DNA of 64,000 bases. Source: Glossina fuscipes (Eukaryota; Arthropoda; Insecta; Diptera; Glossinidae). Of this stretch, positions 47,981-64,000 are shown piece after piece. The stretch is from the NCBI RefSeq assembly GCF_014805625.2, contig NW_023998490.1:1903477-1967476 (forward strand), given 5' to 3'. Within the stretch, counting starts at the first letter, position 1. The number at the start of each line of letters is the position of its first letter. The translations under genes and the position numbers were made by a program. Under the pieces are notes generated by a model. It ran no database searches, was not told the DNA's origin, and was given only the letters and a program-made list of their open reading frames with translations.

Positions 47981-48369
47981 AGCCTTCTTTTGAATGTTGC
48001 AAACGTTCTAACAAAGTGAATATACTGCGATATTTCGATAATGAGAATGAAAATTGATTTCATTAAAACCATATAGGAACAGTGTAAATATAATTTAAGA
48101 ATTAAAGTTGAATTCATTGAACATAGTTCGTACGAACTTAAATTTTGCGCTTAAAAAAGCAATCAGAGCACCTTGTGTTTTCCTCGTTAATCTGTAAGAG
48201 TAAGTAGTAGGATTACGCATTACTTACAGAAGCACAATACACATACAGTCGTCTAATAGGCACCACATTCACAAGGACCATTAGTCTAATATCGAATGTA
48301 TGCATAAATGTAAGAATTATAATAAAACATTTGTTTAAAGCAGCAAGTGAAAGTGAAAACATTATAGTA

Positions 48370-48665
48370 GGCCAAGCCCTGTCGTTAAATACTCGTACAT
48401 CAGCTCGCTTAATACAGTTATTTATCTTACAAAGCCCTTACAAAGTAAAGTGTTAGATGAAAAGTGAGCGAAAAAATGATCCGATGCCAAAGCACTTCAG
48501 TGCGCCAATCAAAATTAACCCAAAAATGCATGAACGAGCATCAAGCATGGGCAAGCAGGCAGACAAGCTTAGATCGATTCTTAAAGTGATTCAGAAAGTG
48601 ATTCTGAATCGATTGGTCTAATAAAAGTTAGAAGGTAAAAGATATACGAAGCCTTTTTCTATATG
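48370..48665 (+). repeat. Dispersed repeat copy
   Basis: GCAGGCAGACAAGCTTAGATCG, an internal doubling of GTGATTC-type sequence, GGTCTAATAAAAGTTAGAAGG and the AAGCCTTTTTCTATATGTTG end, in the order seen at 3.2 kb. Confidence 0.55.
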
Positions 48666-48985
48666 TTGTAATCGATCCTTTGGTGTTGGCCCACTTACGA
48701 AAAAATATTCATTCGTTACAGTTACAAAATTGGCAATAATCGAATAGAAATTGGGGAAGCTCAAGCGCGGCCAACTTGAAAATATGGTTTGGAAGAAAAC
48801 ACGTGCAACCTTCAAAACACTTATATTATTGATAGACAACCATCTTCGGGGAAAGAGCTTTTTAACCACATTTCTAAATAATTTTTTGCTTGTATAGGAA
48901 CTTTTTAAATCAATAAAAAAAGGCCTAAAAAAAAATGTAAAGAGAGTAAAGTGGTCCAAATCGCATCATTACATCTACACCTACA

Positions 48986-49330
48986 TCACTTCGTTTAGTA
49001 CAACCATTAATACAACAGCGTTTCACACTAAGCTGTTATATGGTAAGCGGTCGAAATAGTAACCCGATTAGAACCATATCACGCATTCCGCATAACATAA
49101 CATTCGCCCTTAGGCCAAATCAAAATATTTTCAAAATTGCTACCTGTAGCTTAAACACAAGAGATTGAGGCGACAGACAAGACAGGCAGGCAGGCTTAAA
49201 TCGATTCAGAGATAGTAGCAATGAATCAGATCAGAATTTAATAGAAGATGGGTGTATCCTAAGTCTTTCTGAATCTATCATACATCCGTACGAAGTTATT
49301 ATACCCGTAAGTGGTGCAGGTATAAGGTCA
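48986..49330 (+). repeat. Dispersed repeat copy
   Basis: GTTATATGGTAAGCGGTCGAAATAG, AGACAGGCAGGCAGGCTTAAATC and TTTAATAGAAGATGGGTGTAT, then TTATACCCGTAAGTGGTGCAGG. It is the longest copy of this family in the window. Confidence 0.55.
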
Positions 49331-50473
49331 TACAAAATGGTGTAAGTCGACAAGTGCAAGCGTTGCAAACCATGGATCAGCTTTTTCATAAGCAATGCAA
49401 CCCTATTACAAGGCTGTTGATGTTCGCAACAATTCTTGCGCCGCAAGGGGCCCGCAAAATAGACACATTTGATTCGAACTTAGTGCAATAGACAAGCAAA
49501 GCGTTATGCTGAAGCAATTTTTATCACAATATATTACAAATAAAAATCTGGATTATCTTTTATCCAAACCTATATACGGGAATGAGGTCAAAGAATTGTC
49601 CCATATAGTTTAAAATTTCCGCATAGACCTTTAGAATGCTAAAATCCTAATTTTTGAGTATTAAAAAGGGGAAAATGGTATTGATGTAATGACGATTTGT
49701 CAAGAGGAGAATATTATATAGGGAGCGCTTGTACACTTTATATATATATAAAGTCAATAGCATAATGGATGTCATTTCTTTTCTAAATCATCGTTTATTT
49801 ATTTTAATGCTACTTACCTAACGCTATTAAAGAAGTCAAAGATGGACTCGCATTAAAATGAAACATAGTTTATGTGTTTTTTTTTTTAATATTTTTTACA
49901 TTTTTTTAAAATTTTTATTAATATTTTTTGTGGTTTTATTTGCTTTTGTTTATATACTCTGGTATATATTACTAGGTTTTTATTTATGTTTTTATTTTGT
50001 TTTTGTTTTTTTTTTTTTTTTTTTGGCGCGAATACTTTATTTAAACTTAAAATTCACTAAAAATCTCTTTTATGCACGTATATGTGTAGTTACGAAGTAA
50101 AGTGTTTACTTTTAATTGTTGTCGCTATTGATATTGCTTTGTTGTGCGCATGTATGCATTCAAATCCATACACACGCACACACACATAAATGGAACAACA
50201 ATTTCTTTACAAATAGTTTATAGTTTATATATGTATACGTATGTATGTATATACTTTCATGGTTTTCATCTACCGTTACTATATATTTTTTCTATATGTT
50301 TATAGCAGTTTATAACACATTTATAACAGTACATTAAAATAAAATTTGAACAAAAAAACAACAAAAAAGAAAAAAAAAAGAAAATTAAAAAAAATTAAAA
50401 AAAAAAAAAAAATAAATTATTACATAAAATAATATTCAAATACCGTTCACCTTTAACGAGGGAAACATTTCGA

Positions 50474-50524
50474 CAGTTGTTGTTGTTATTGTTGTTCTTG
50501 TTGTTCTTATTGTTGTTGTTGTTC
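50474..50524. repeat. (GTT)n imperfect microsatellite
   Basis: GTT/CTT/ATT triplets for about 50 bp. Confidence 0.8.
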
Positions 50525-50613
50525 CTTTACTGGACACTATAACTGTAGCAGTAGTAAACGTAACAGTATATGGATAGTGTAGAGCAGTAAGACTAAAGGG
50601 ATAAACAATACAA

Positions 50614-50638
50614 GTCTGTCTGTCTGTCTGTCTGTCTG
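50614..50638. repeat. (GTCT)n microsatellite
   Basis: Six consecutive GTCT units. Confidence 0.9.
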
Positions 50639-53600
50639 CAGTGTTGGTTGTTTTACTTAAATAAGTCGTTTGATTTTTTTTTTCCTTTTTCCTTTTTCTG
50701 TTTCTTTTTTTTTTTTCTTTTTAATTTAAGAAATCAAAGTATTGTTTAATATTTTATTTACTTTTTTTGTTTGTTTTTGTTTTTTACACTTTATTATTTT
50801 TATGATGCAGATCATTACCACTTGTCGACAACAACCTCGGGAACTGCACGAAATGAAATTTTGTTGAGAAATTTGAAGAAAATAAAATAAAAGAATAAAG
50901 AATTATCACATGTTTACAAATAAAGATAATGAAATTGTTATTTAATTCGGCTTTCTGGCTTTAAGGCTTCAAGGCTTCAAATTCCAAAAAATTAGCGGGG
51001 GAAATAACTTTGCGGCCATTTAAGTACGGATAGGGGGATTATTATTAATTTGATATCTACACTTGAGTTGGGTTGTGTGTAGTAGAAGCTGTAAAAAGTA
51101 AAATGTAATCGCCAAACCAGACCAAAGCCATACTTCTCGCTCTGGTATAATATGAATAACACAACAAAAAATAATGCAGGAAATAGACGCATTTTCCTTT
51201 GGAGTCGATCAAAAGCAATTATTACTAAATTAAAAGTCACTCATATATTACTCTTGTTTTGTTTTTTTTTTTTTCTACAATTTTTCCCTAACCACCACCG
51301 ATAAAAGCTTATGTGCTTGCTATTCATTGAAAAGCCGAAGAGACCAAAGCATCCCATTGCTACAGTGCCTTAATTCGGTTTAACTCGATTTCACTTTTAC
51401 ACGATTTTCGCAAGCGAACGATATTAGAAACGTGGCCAACATCTCAAGTGAAAAAGCAGAATGTATCGGATTTTTCCAGTAAAATGGTTATTGTTATCAT
51501 AAGCGCTACACTTGAGAGAAGTAAAATTCTATCTTGTATAGATCTCGATGCTGATCGTTCTTTTTATGGAAACCTCACCATTACTTTTTCTCATCTCATA
51601 TCTGTTGTTATCGAATCTTTAGCATATCTATTTTGTCTTTATATATTATTTTTCACTTCACACGATTTTCGTTTAGACGAGTTTTTAAAAACAAGTAAGT
51701 CCAGCACTTTATGGTAGTTTCATCTGGCCTTGATCGTGAAGATCTATTCGTTTATCTATGTTCCTCGCTAGCAGGGGCTCGAGTTTTTTCTCTTGCATTT
51801 TGCTTACGAAGAGTTTTCATTTCTCTGGCTAAATTAATAACAATAGCAATAATAATAATAGCAACCTCAGTGATCTTTTCACTGTTTGGGCCCACTTTCC
51901 GTATAAGGTCCTATTTTGAAAAGGCGTTACATGAATAGATGCAGGTGGTGTAGGGTATTTAATAGTGTGTTTGCTTGTTTCTAAAATAAAATGAAAATAA
52001 AATCATCGTTTGCATATAATAACCTTAAAGCGATTTCGTGTGCAGGGGGAGGTATGATATTGTATTTTGTTTTTTATTTAATGTTTTTAGATTTTTGTTG
52101 AAAAAAAAAAAGATGATTTTCAAAAATATAACAACAATAATGATTCGTGTTCGCCGTTGCGGTTTTTATATTCGTTTGCTTTCTCTTTCTTTTTTTGTTA
52201 TTTTTGGTATCTGCGATTAATTTCGTTTTTGTTGTTTTGTTTATTGTTTTTTTTTGTTTTTTGTTTTTTTTATATATATATATATATATATTACTTAAGC
52301 AGCTAGCATCTTAAATTAATTAATTAATTATTATAAAATCTCTTTATAATTGAAATACATCGGGGGATTCAGGTGTGGGTTGAGGGATTGCCTTTTTAAA
52401 CAAGTGCTTAAAAGCAACACTGACTGACGCTTGAGAAAGATAGAGCAGGAGTGTGCTTGACTGTCAGGGAAGAAGGGGGCAGATTTTTTTTTTTTTTTAT
52501 ATAAGTTCTTTTTATGTTTCTCTTTTTTTCGCAATTTAATGGAAGTTGGGATTAACTGTAGAATGGAAATTAATCAAGAAAGAGAAAAAAGATGAAATCA
52601 GTTTTAAAATAAAATCAATAAAATTCTCAAACAAGATGGTTTAGTAATTTCATTAAGTTACCAAACATTACCTGCATTAACAAAGTTAAGTAACATTTTT
52701 ATTCTTTGAGCTTTTACCAGCAATCTTTTGGCTTTCAAGCCCACATGTCCATCATCGGCGGAAATGATGATAGCATGTTCTCTTCTTTTTCTTTTTTTTT
52801 TTTGTTTTAAATTATTAAAAGGAAAAAGCCAATATAGGTTAATGTATTGTTAGTGATAGCAACTCTTGGAGCAAATTGAAAAAAGAGAGAGATAGAGAGA
52901 AATTTGTTTTCTTACGTTTGCTTTTCTACTGAAAATTATTTAAATAAACTGAAACGATAACTATACAATCTAAACGTCTTTTTTTGTTTTTTTTTTTTTG
53001 TTTTTTCTTTTTTCGTAATTTTTACATATAAAATGCTTGAGTTTCATTTGAAGTCTTGGTTGGATAAATACATAAGTCTTCTATATATTTTAACTAAGTG
53101 TTTATGTGCATGTGTGTTATGTACTAAATGTTATGAGAATAATGAATTATCGTCTGACTTTATGCATTTAATATGAAATCTTCTATTTAAGGTACATCGT
53201 CCAAATCTTAGCAACGAGTAGGTTCACTATTTCAAACGATGACTTTTCCAATTATCTGAATAAACCTGAATTAAAAAAAATTTTCCAAGTTTAGGTCTAG
53301 AGCTTCTTTAGGTAAAAGAAAACTGCCCCGGACAAGCTATTTATTGCACTTCTTGCTGAAGAAAGAATAAGAGCTTTCTCAAAGTGGGCTAAGGTTTTGA
53401 AGCCAACTTTCGACACATGATCTCAGTCTTCATTAATCCCACGTAAAGAATACGGATACACTTTCATTTAATAAATTTGGCATACCCGCCAGCCTCCTTG
53501 TAAAGGATATGTGTGTACGTGTTTTTAACTAGACCTGAATTTTGATACGGTTGAAAGTTTATGCTCCTGTGTCTCCTTCAGACTTTCCGTCTGCGTATCT

Positions 53601-55303
53601 GCCCTTTAAGTTTTGGAATTTTAACAGCCATAAAAATGAAGCTAGAAATCTGACTTATGGCATGGATCATATATGCTGCATATACAGATCAAGCTCGAAA
53701 TGGATGGCGTGGCCACAGCCATGCCAACAGCAAACAAAGGACTAACCAACTTGTAATCTGTAGCAAATGTTTGGTGACATCATCCAAAACAAAAACAAAC
53801 AGCCCAACAAAAGATGTGATTATCCCGCTCATATACCCACAATGCAATTTTCGGCATTAAAAATTCTGTGTTCAAGACTGATATTATTTTCTTACTAATT
53901 TCTCATCTAATATCAGTAACAACAACAATATGGATATGAAAGATACGAGATTTCAAGAGTAAGAGTAAGAGGAGATCGTCAGGTTATGTGTGAAATGAAG
54001 AAGTTGTGGCGAAAAAAGCAATTTGCAGATTAAATACAAAAATCAATAACTATAGCCACAACTGTTTTGGACGGACAAACGCCCCTTTCCAGATTACATT
54101 GCTTCCCGCTCACTCGCAGTCGCATGAGGCGCAAGAACTTCCGAATTTCACTCATGGATATTTAGATGACATCTTTCCATTTTCGAAACTATTTATTTCA
54201 CGATAATGGAAATCTTGAGATAGAAAATCAAAACCTGGCATATCTTAAATATATGAATCGTTTCAACTGATTGTGAGTGATTTGGAATATAGACTTGATC
54301 CACTTGCAATCAATCAACTCTGTAATGAGTAAAAAACTGTAACTTACAGTCGATATAAAATGTCGGAGAGAGAAAGTCTAAGCAATCATGCAATCCGTTC
54401 ACATGCTTATATGAGCTGGTGGGTATCGAAAATGCCAAAGACGAATACATCTTTCATGCTTGTTTTCTACTACGAAAGTCTCGAATAGTTGTGAGTCTAC
54501 ATTACATACATACATTGGTATTGGCACCAAAAAAAAAAAAACACGCTACTTCTTATATAGCATGAACAGCGACCCGACATCGTCAATTAAGAATTCATTA
54601 ATCTGAAGCAAAGGTCCGCATTAAGGCGGGTTATTTTAAACGAAAGGTCGGCGACCGAGGTGGCTAGAATTGCTGGCGTTTACTTAAAAAATGAAAAGTT
54701 TAGCATATAATTATGGGGAATTTTTAATTTTTGTACTCGTGGTCGCACACATGCAGCAGACTTTGTTACAATGACCTTCTCGCTCGCCAGTTAATTTAAT
54801 AAAAAACTGAAGGATGATGTATATTAAGAAGTAAGTCTTGGATTTTATGGGCCCCTACAAGATACCTGCAACTGTTGTGATGAAGGAGCAAAGTAAGCGA
54901 AAATGCATGTAATGTTTTTTTTCTTTCTTTGTATCTCAGAAATGCTGCCTGATGTGATGGATCAACCATTTTATTATATTAATCAAAGCATTGACCGCCA
55001 TTTGAGGGTTTTGAAAAGTGACCTCAGAATAGTTTCGAAACATTTATGGAAGATTGGAATAGCGTAAAAAATTCTCATTCTTAGTCAAAAAAAAAAAAAA
55101 AAATCAATCGATAGTCTTTTCCGACATTTTCGAATTTTTGAAAGGATCCCTAACAAATTTCTTTTAATGGTTTTTTAATGGTTTTCGTTTAATATAAGAA
55201 AGAAAGAAATAGGAAGGTGATGACGGCGACGTACTGGATGTGTGCTCAATCAGTAAGAGCTTTTACCGGCAGAGCACTCACCATAGTATATGACCAAAGA
55301 AAA

Positions 55304-55380
55304 CTGTACGGTACTTCAGATTTGAATTCTCGAGCACTGGCTTGATAGTCGCGATCTTCATTGGATAAATGGTCTGAAGA
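55304..55380 (-). mobile_element. Strongly diverged SINE copy
   Basis: TGTACGGTACTTCAGATTTG, then AATTCTCGAGCACTGGCTTG and ATAGTCGCGATCTTCATTGG line up with the tRNA-like head of the 23.2-kb SINE over about 70 bp (ACTTGAGATTTGAAC, TTGCTAGTCGAGACTC). Confidence 0.4.
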
Positions 55381-55721
55381 TACAATATATTTTTTAACTA
55401 TTTTCCTTAAACTTCAGTAATCATCGTAATCTTAAATGAATTTATATTTATGAAGTTCTGATCATGGATGTGTTTCTCTGTGAAAATTATATTTAAAATA
55501 AACATATTAAAATTAAGTTACGACCTGTTTTTCTATTTGCTTTGTTAAACACATAAAAAATTACCTTAAAATATTTAATAATTTTATTTATTCTTTTTTT
55601 TTTGTTTTTTTTTTTTCTTTATATAATGTTTAACTTTAAAAACTTCTTTTAATTAATTTATCATTCTCTGCAGCCTTATTGAATAAAGGCTTATGTTTTG
55701 ACTATTAATGAATAATTTACA

Positions 55722-55752
55722 TGTGTTGTTGTTGTTGTTGTTGCTGTTGTTG
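55722..55752. repeat. (GTT)n microsatellite
   Basis: Uninterrupted GTT units with one GCT. Confidence 0.85.
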
Positions 55753-58700
55753 GTGTATATATATATATTGTGTTTTTTTTTATTATTCCAGTTCTTATTA
55801 TTTTGTGTATTTTTTATATTATAGATAACTAAATTGTGTATGCACGGTTTGTCTAACATATTTTAGTGCACGAAAAAGAAAAAAGAAGACAACATACACA
55901 TATACAACATTTTAAACACTTTTTTTTTTTTGTTTTCATTAACAAGTGTTACATTTGCTTTATCTTCTTCTTCTTTTTCCATATGCCTACACAATTGTAG
56001 TGTAACGATAGTTACGTTTGTTTCTTTTACATATATGTGTGTGTATATATATATGTATAACAATAATATTTTTAATTTAATACTACTGCTATTATACAAA
56101 ACCGAAATGAAAATAAAAACGCACGTAAAGAAAACCCTAATATGTTGAACTACAAAAGTGTACCAAAATAAACTGAATTTTTTTTTTTTTTTTGTTTTTC
56201 TTGGGAAAACATAAAGGAAATATAGTTTTGTTTGTAAAACACATAACCTCAATACAAATATTTATAGTAAAGCGCAACTATTGTCAATTATCATATATAA
56301 AAAAAATATTTGGTTAAGAGATTAAAACCTTAGCTCATTTTGGCACACCATTTATTTGACCTGCCGAATGTATAATTGAGATATCGATTTGTTTGGAGTA
56401 CAAACACAAAAAAATGCAAATAAAAAAAAAAAAAAACGAAAAACATTCACAATATATATAAGTTGTAAGTACGTTTACCCACAGTAAGTAGCAAAGAAAA
56501 ATGGAATTCTTTAGACCTTAACGGAAAAACAAACCCATTTCTTTCGTACGTACGGATGTATTTATGTTTAAATTATGCAATTTAGTTTCGCTAACTACTG
56601 TAAGACGCACGTGACACGATTTTATCTAATTTGAAGTACACCGTCACAATGAAAGAGGGTCTATTCAAGATAAACCTTCTAATGGATTTCGTTAAAATAA
56701 CTTGTAGCTTCACTAGGCTCATAAGTGCTAGGTAATATCGCTTTGTGACCTTCTACTGTTTTGGTCCTATTGGCTGCAATGATCCCCTAAATATCCAAAA
56801 CACGATTTTGCATTGATCTTATTGTTCCAGTTTAACACAGCGCTATCTTTCAATTTTCATCTGACGGCGTTCGAATTTGAATTGCAGCTTTAAAAAAGGG
56901 TCATCGGGGGAGCGTAAATTAAAATTTGCCGATTCTCGAGAAACGTCTTGCAAGAAGACATTCAAAATAGCGATATTTCTTTTTCAAAGAATTTTGTGAA
57001 GACACTCCCCACGCTTACTAGATTTTGGGCCGTGTTTTCGAAAAATGTTCGAATTTTTGCAAAATTATGGCTTGCAGTGGTAAACTGGGAGAAGCTGTTC
57101 CGAAAAGGGGGACTGCTTTGCTAGTGTTGTCAAACCTTTATTATATTTTTGAAAAATCTGATAAATTTTTTTTTATGTATTTTAGAATTTTTACTTTCAT
57201 ATATAAGGCCCGGGATATTAATAAACTTTTGTAAATTTTTTTATATAAATATTTGGAAAACTTCCCTATGTTTGCTGCACACATTGCCGATATTACCCTT
57301 TAAAGATTGAATAACAATTTTTCAATATACATGTTAAAGTCACTCCAAAATGGTAACCGACTGACTTTTACTACAAATCTACTATAATCCTGTTCTCCTT
57401 ATATCTTTTTTTTTTTTTAAATTGAACGTTGTTTTTTATAGATTTTCAGTAACAAAAAAAAAATAATAATAATAATAATAATTATGCTCCTTTAGTGTGG
57501 TAACAAGAGTTCCATATGCATGTACGTTTTTTTTTTCAAAAGATATTTCCAATAACCTCCCATCAACCTAACGAATTTCAAGGGACATGTAAGGAAATCA
57601 ATTTTTGTAAATTTGAGTATTAACTTAATTAATTTTTTTTTATTATGATTTTCTTTATAATTAATGTTATAAAATCGAGGTACTCTTTGTGTCATTCTGT
57701 ATTAAATATGTCATGTAAGTAAATAATGATCTAACAAAAATCTATCGGAAAATTTTTTTAAATTAAATTTGCAAGATTCCATTAAATTATTGGGTTAAAC
57801 AGTAGGAATAATTTAAGGTATATGCGAAGGAAAAGCACTTCTAAAGAGGATCAGATACTCAAAGGGTATGCAACGATCAGCTGTGATTCTAAAGTAGATC
57901 CGGCATAAATTTATTCTTATAATGATATATGAGGATACATATAAATTTTTTGAAATTGCACGATTTTATTGTATCATGAGAGAAAAGCTGAAGAAATCGC
58001 TAATACCGTAGAAATTTTGGAAGACTCATTGTTTTCATAACTGTTCGCCCCATCAAAAGAATGCCCGAGAAAGGAAATTGCAATTTACTATACCTAAGAA
58101 AGTCTACTTGATTTTACCATCCAACCGAAATTACAAGGACCACTGATCTACTTTCAGTGTGCATTGTCTTCACGTGGTTCTTGTTCTCATAAAATAAAAT
58201 TGGTATGTAGTGAAAAACCGTGTAAAAAAGAACACGACAAAAATTGTACCTATTACGTAGTAGTTATGCATTGATTCGCCTTTTTTCAACACCCTTTGGC
58301 GCGCAATCTTTTATGTTTGCTCTGATCGTTGACTTTCCTTATCTCTTTTGAGTGTTTTATTTCAATAATCATTAAGATCAAAGGTCAAGAACACTCAGGT
58401 GGCCTTTTCCATTGATTACACTTACTCATGGTACAGTATTATGCGGCGAAACCCGTTAGCCTCATAGCCTCATATCGTTTCAAAAAAGGGACGACATATA
58501 TTTGAGATAGAAAACTAAGTAAATTACGAATTCTCTTGGTTGCGTCCTAGAAAGGAACTTTTAGATCTAAATAAAAGATTTTCTAACAGAAAGTTGAAAA
58601 AAATTGTCCACAGTTATAAAGTATATAGAAAATATATTGCCACCTTATCACAAAAAAGAAAAAATCGAGGTTTATGTGAATGCGCTCGGATATAAGCGCG

Positions 58701-59847
58701 TCATGGAAGGGAAAGGAAAATTATAAACCCCAAAAAAAAAAAAAAAATTGCTTCCTCCTATCTCTTGCTGTGTCCTCTATATATTTTACAATAATCAATT
58801 ACAGACAGGTCTAATTATAGTGATCTAAAATCGAACAAAAAAAAAAAAATCTTCCACATCGTTAAAGAGAGAGCCTCTCTGATTTCTATGACTATTTTAT
58901 AAAGCTTTTGGATGAGATTAGATTGTTTTGTTTTTTTATTATTGTTATAAAAAATGTTTAATTGATTTTATTATATACGTTTTGTTTTCAACTTTTAAGT
59001 GTAAATCATGATCATAATTTTTGACTTATTGCCATCATCATCAACTATTAACATAACTATACCTACCTACAAATGTATTTATTGCTAAATAATTTTTTTT
59101 TTTTTTTTCAAATTAAATAAAATTCAAACTACAAAAGACCTACAAAGAAAAAAAAAACTTGCCTCTTTCGCATAGAAGAGTTTTCTAAGGGTAAAGCAAA
59201 ATTGAATAGAATAAAGCCTTTGCAGAAGCAACAGCTTGCTTGGGAGTTAAAATAGCGCAATCAATAACTCTTTTTAAATATGATATGAAGCAATAAAAAA
59301 ATTTAACAGAGATTCAAACGAACTCCAAACGTACATACAATTAAATGATAAATTTAAAAGAAAAATTATTTATAGTTAACATTATTTTAGTTTAACTCCT
59401 TTCTTGTCAACGATTTTTTCTTAATATTAGTTAAATATTAATACGATATCACTTAAAAAAAAAAAAAAAAAAACAACGTTAATATTAGAAAAAAAAACCG
59501 TCTTAAACGTAAATTTGTTATTTATGTAGATTTGTAGCAGTGTTTTCTTCTTGTTGTGTACGATTTTTGGTTATTTAACTTTTGTTTCAGGTTTGCTTTT
59601 GTATTCCGTTTGGATGAAGGTAAGAAGGAAATAGAAAAAAACATATAAAAATAAGGTAAAATACGGTATAAAGCAGTGAGTGTAAAAAAGTGTGTATGTA
59701 GCTGGTAAGTATAGGCGCACGAAACAAATTTAAATATTGAATTAATTAGGGTTTCTTTCATTTTGCTTTTTTCTTTTTGTTATTGTTAAAAAAAAAATAA
59801 TAATAATAAAATAAGAACGAACTGCATTATTTTTAGACTTAATTAAT

Positions 59848-64000
<4,153 letters not shown>

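Larger units (their letters stand above)
49340..59847. other. T-rich non-coding DNA downstream of SERCA
   Basis: Roughly 10 kb with many T10-T20 runs on the plus strand, microsatellites and a degraded SINE at 55.3 kb. No convincing coding frame was found; open frames here are phenylalanine- or lysine-rich translations of homopolymers. The part nearest 59.8 kb must include the SERCA 3' UTR, but its end cannot be fixed because several reversed AATAAA words occur. Confidence 0.45.

Noticed and set aside
55863..56252. 129-codon minus-strand frame
   Set aside because: Driven by T/A homopolymers and TA tracts; lysine- and phenylalanine-rich without a domain.

Overview
The window looks like nuclear DNA of a higher fly (Diptera: Brachycera), most likely a calyptrate such as a tsetse, house fly or blow fly. 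The reasons are a Drosophila-like SERCA calcium pump split by short introns with GTAAGT-type donors, a wurst/DNAJC22 orthologue, a fragment of the insect-specific ZAD zinc-finger domain, an irritans-type mariner relic, and very AT-rich, transposon-littered intergenic DNA. The exact genus cannot be told from sequence reading alone.

Only a few genes look intact. Cox19 (10359-10634) and Ppcdc (10645-11345, three exons) lie head to tail with 10 bp between stop and start, which suggests one dicistronic mRNA. wurst/Dnajc22 is a complete 388-codon gene at 26820-27986. A two-domain immunoglobulin protein of 259 residues can be assembled from four phase-compatible exons (35102-40042), the first being a 52-nt signal-peptide exon about 3 kb upstream of the rest. 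The minus-strand end of the window (59848-64000) holds the C-terminal three quarters of the SERCA pump Ca-P60A in five exons; its 5' part is outside the window.

Between these lies a gene-fragment graveyard. From 11.6 to 14.9 kb there are pieces of unrelated genes side by side: an unidentified minus-strand piece, RNA polymerase I second-largest subunit (RpI135), nucleoporin Nup188 (three exons with introns), half a ZAD domain, condensin Cap-D2, and exons of an unidentified membrane-like protein. Several keep splice sites, so they were copied from genomic DNA rather than mRNA. Similar pieces occur at 15.0-15.7, 17.7-18.2, 24.4-26.2 (starting with a contactin-like Ig exon), 30.1-32.1, 33.7 and 42.3 kb. 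RpS18 at 28.46 kb is different: an intronless, frameshifted, probably processed copy.

Mobile DNA: a tRNA-Ser-like SINE family (five copies; the best, at 61414-61595 in a SERCA intron, has an 11-bp perfect target-site duplication), a 5'-truncated LINE with an open reverse transcriptase frame (45.9-47.74 kb), an older LINE relic near 43 kb, a dead mariner (15.7-16.4 kb), and many degraded copies of a dispersed repeat with a CAGACAGACAAGCTTAGATCG-like core. There are tandem repeats of 17, 30/31, 59 and about 80 bp, and a 100-base assembly gap at 4880-4979. The 49.8-59.8 kb stretch is T-rich non-coding DNA downstream of SERCA. No tRNA or rRNA gene and no CRISPR array was seen.
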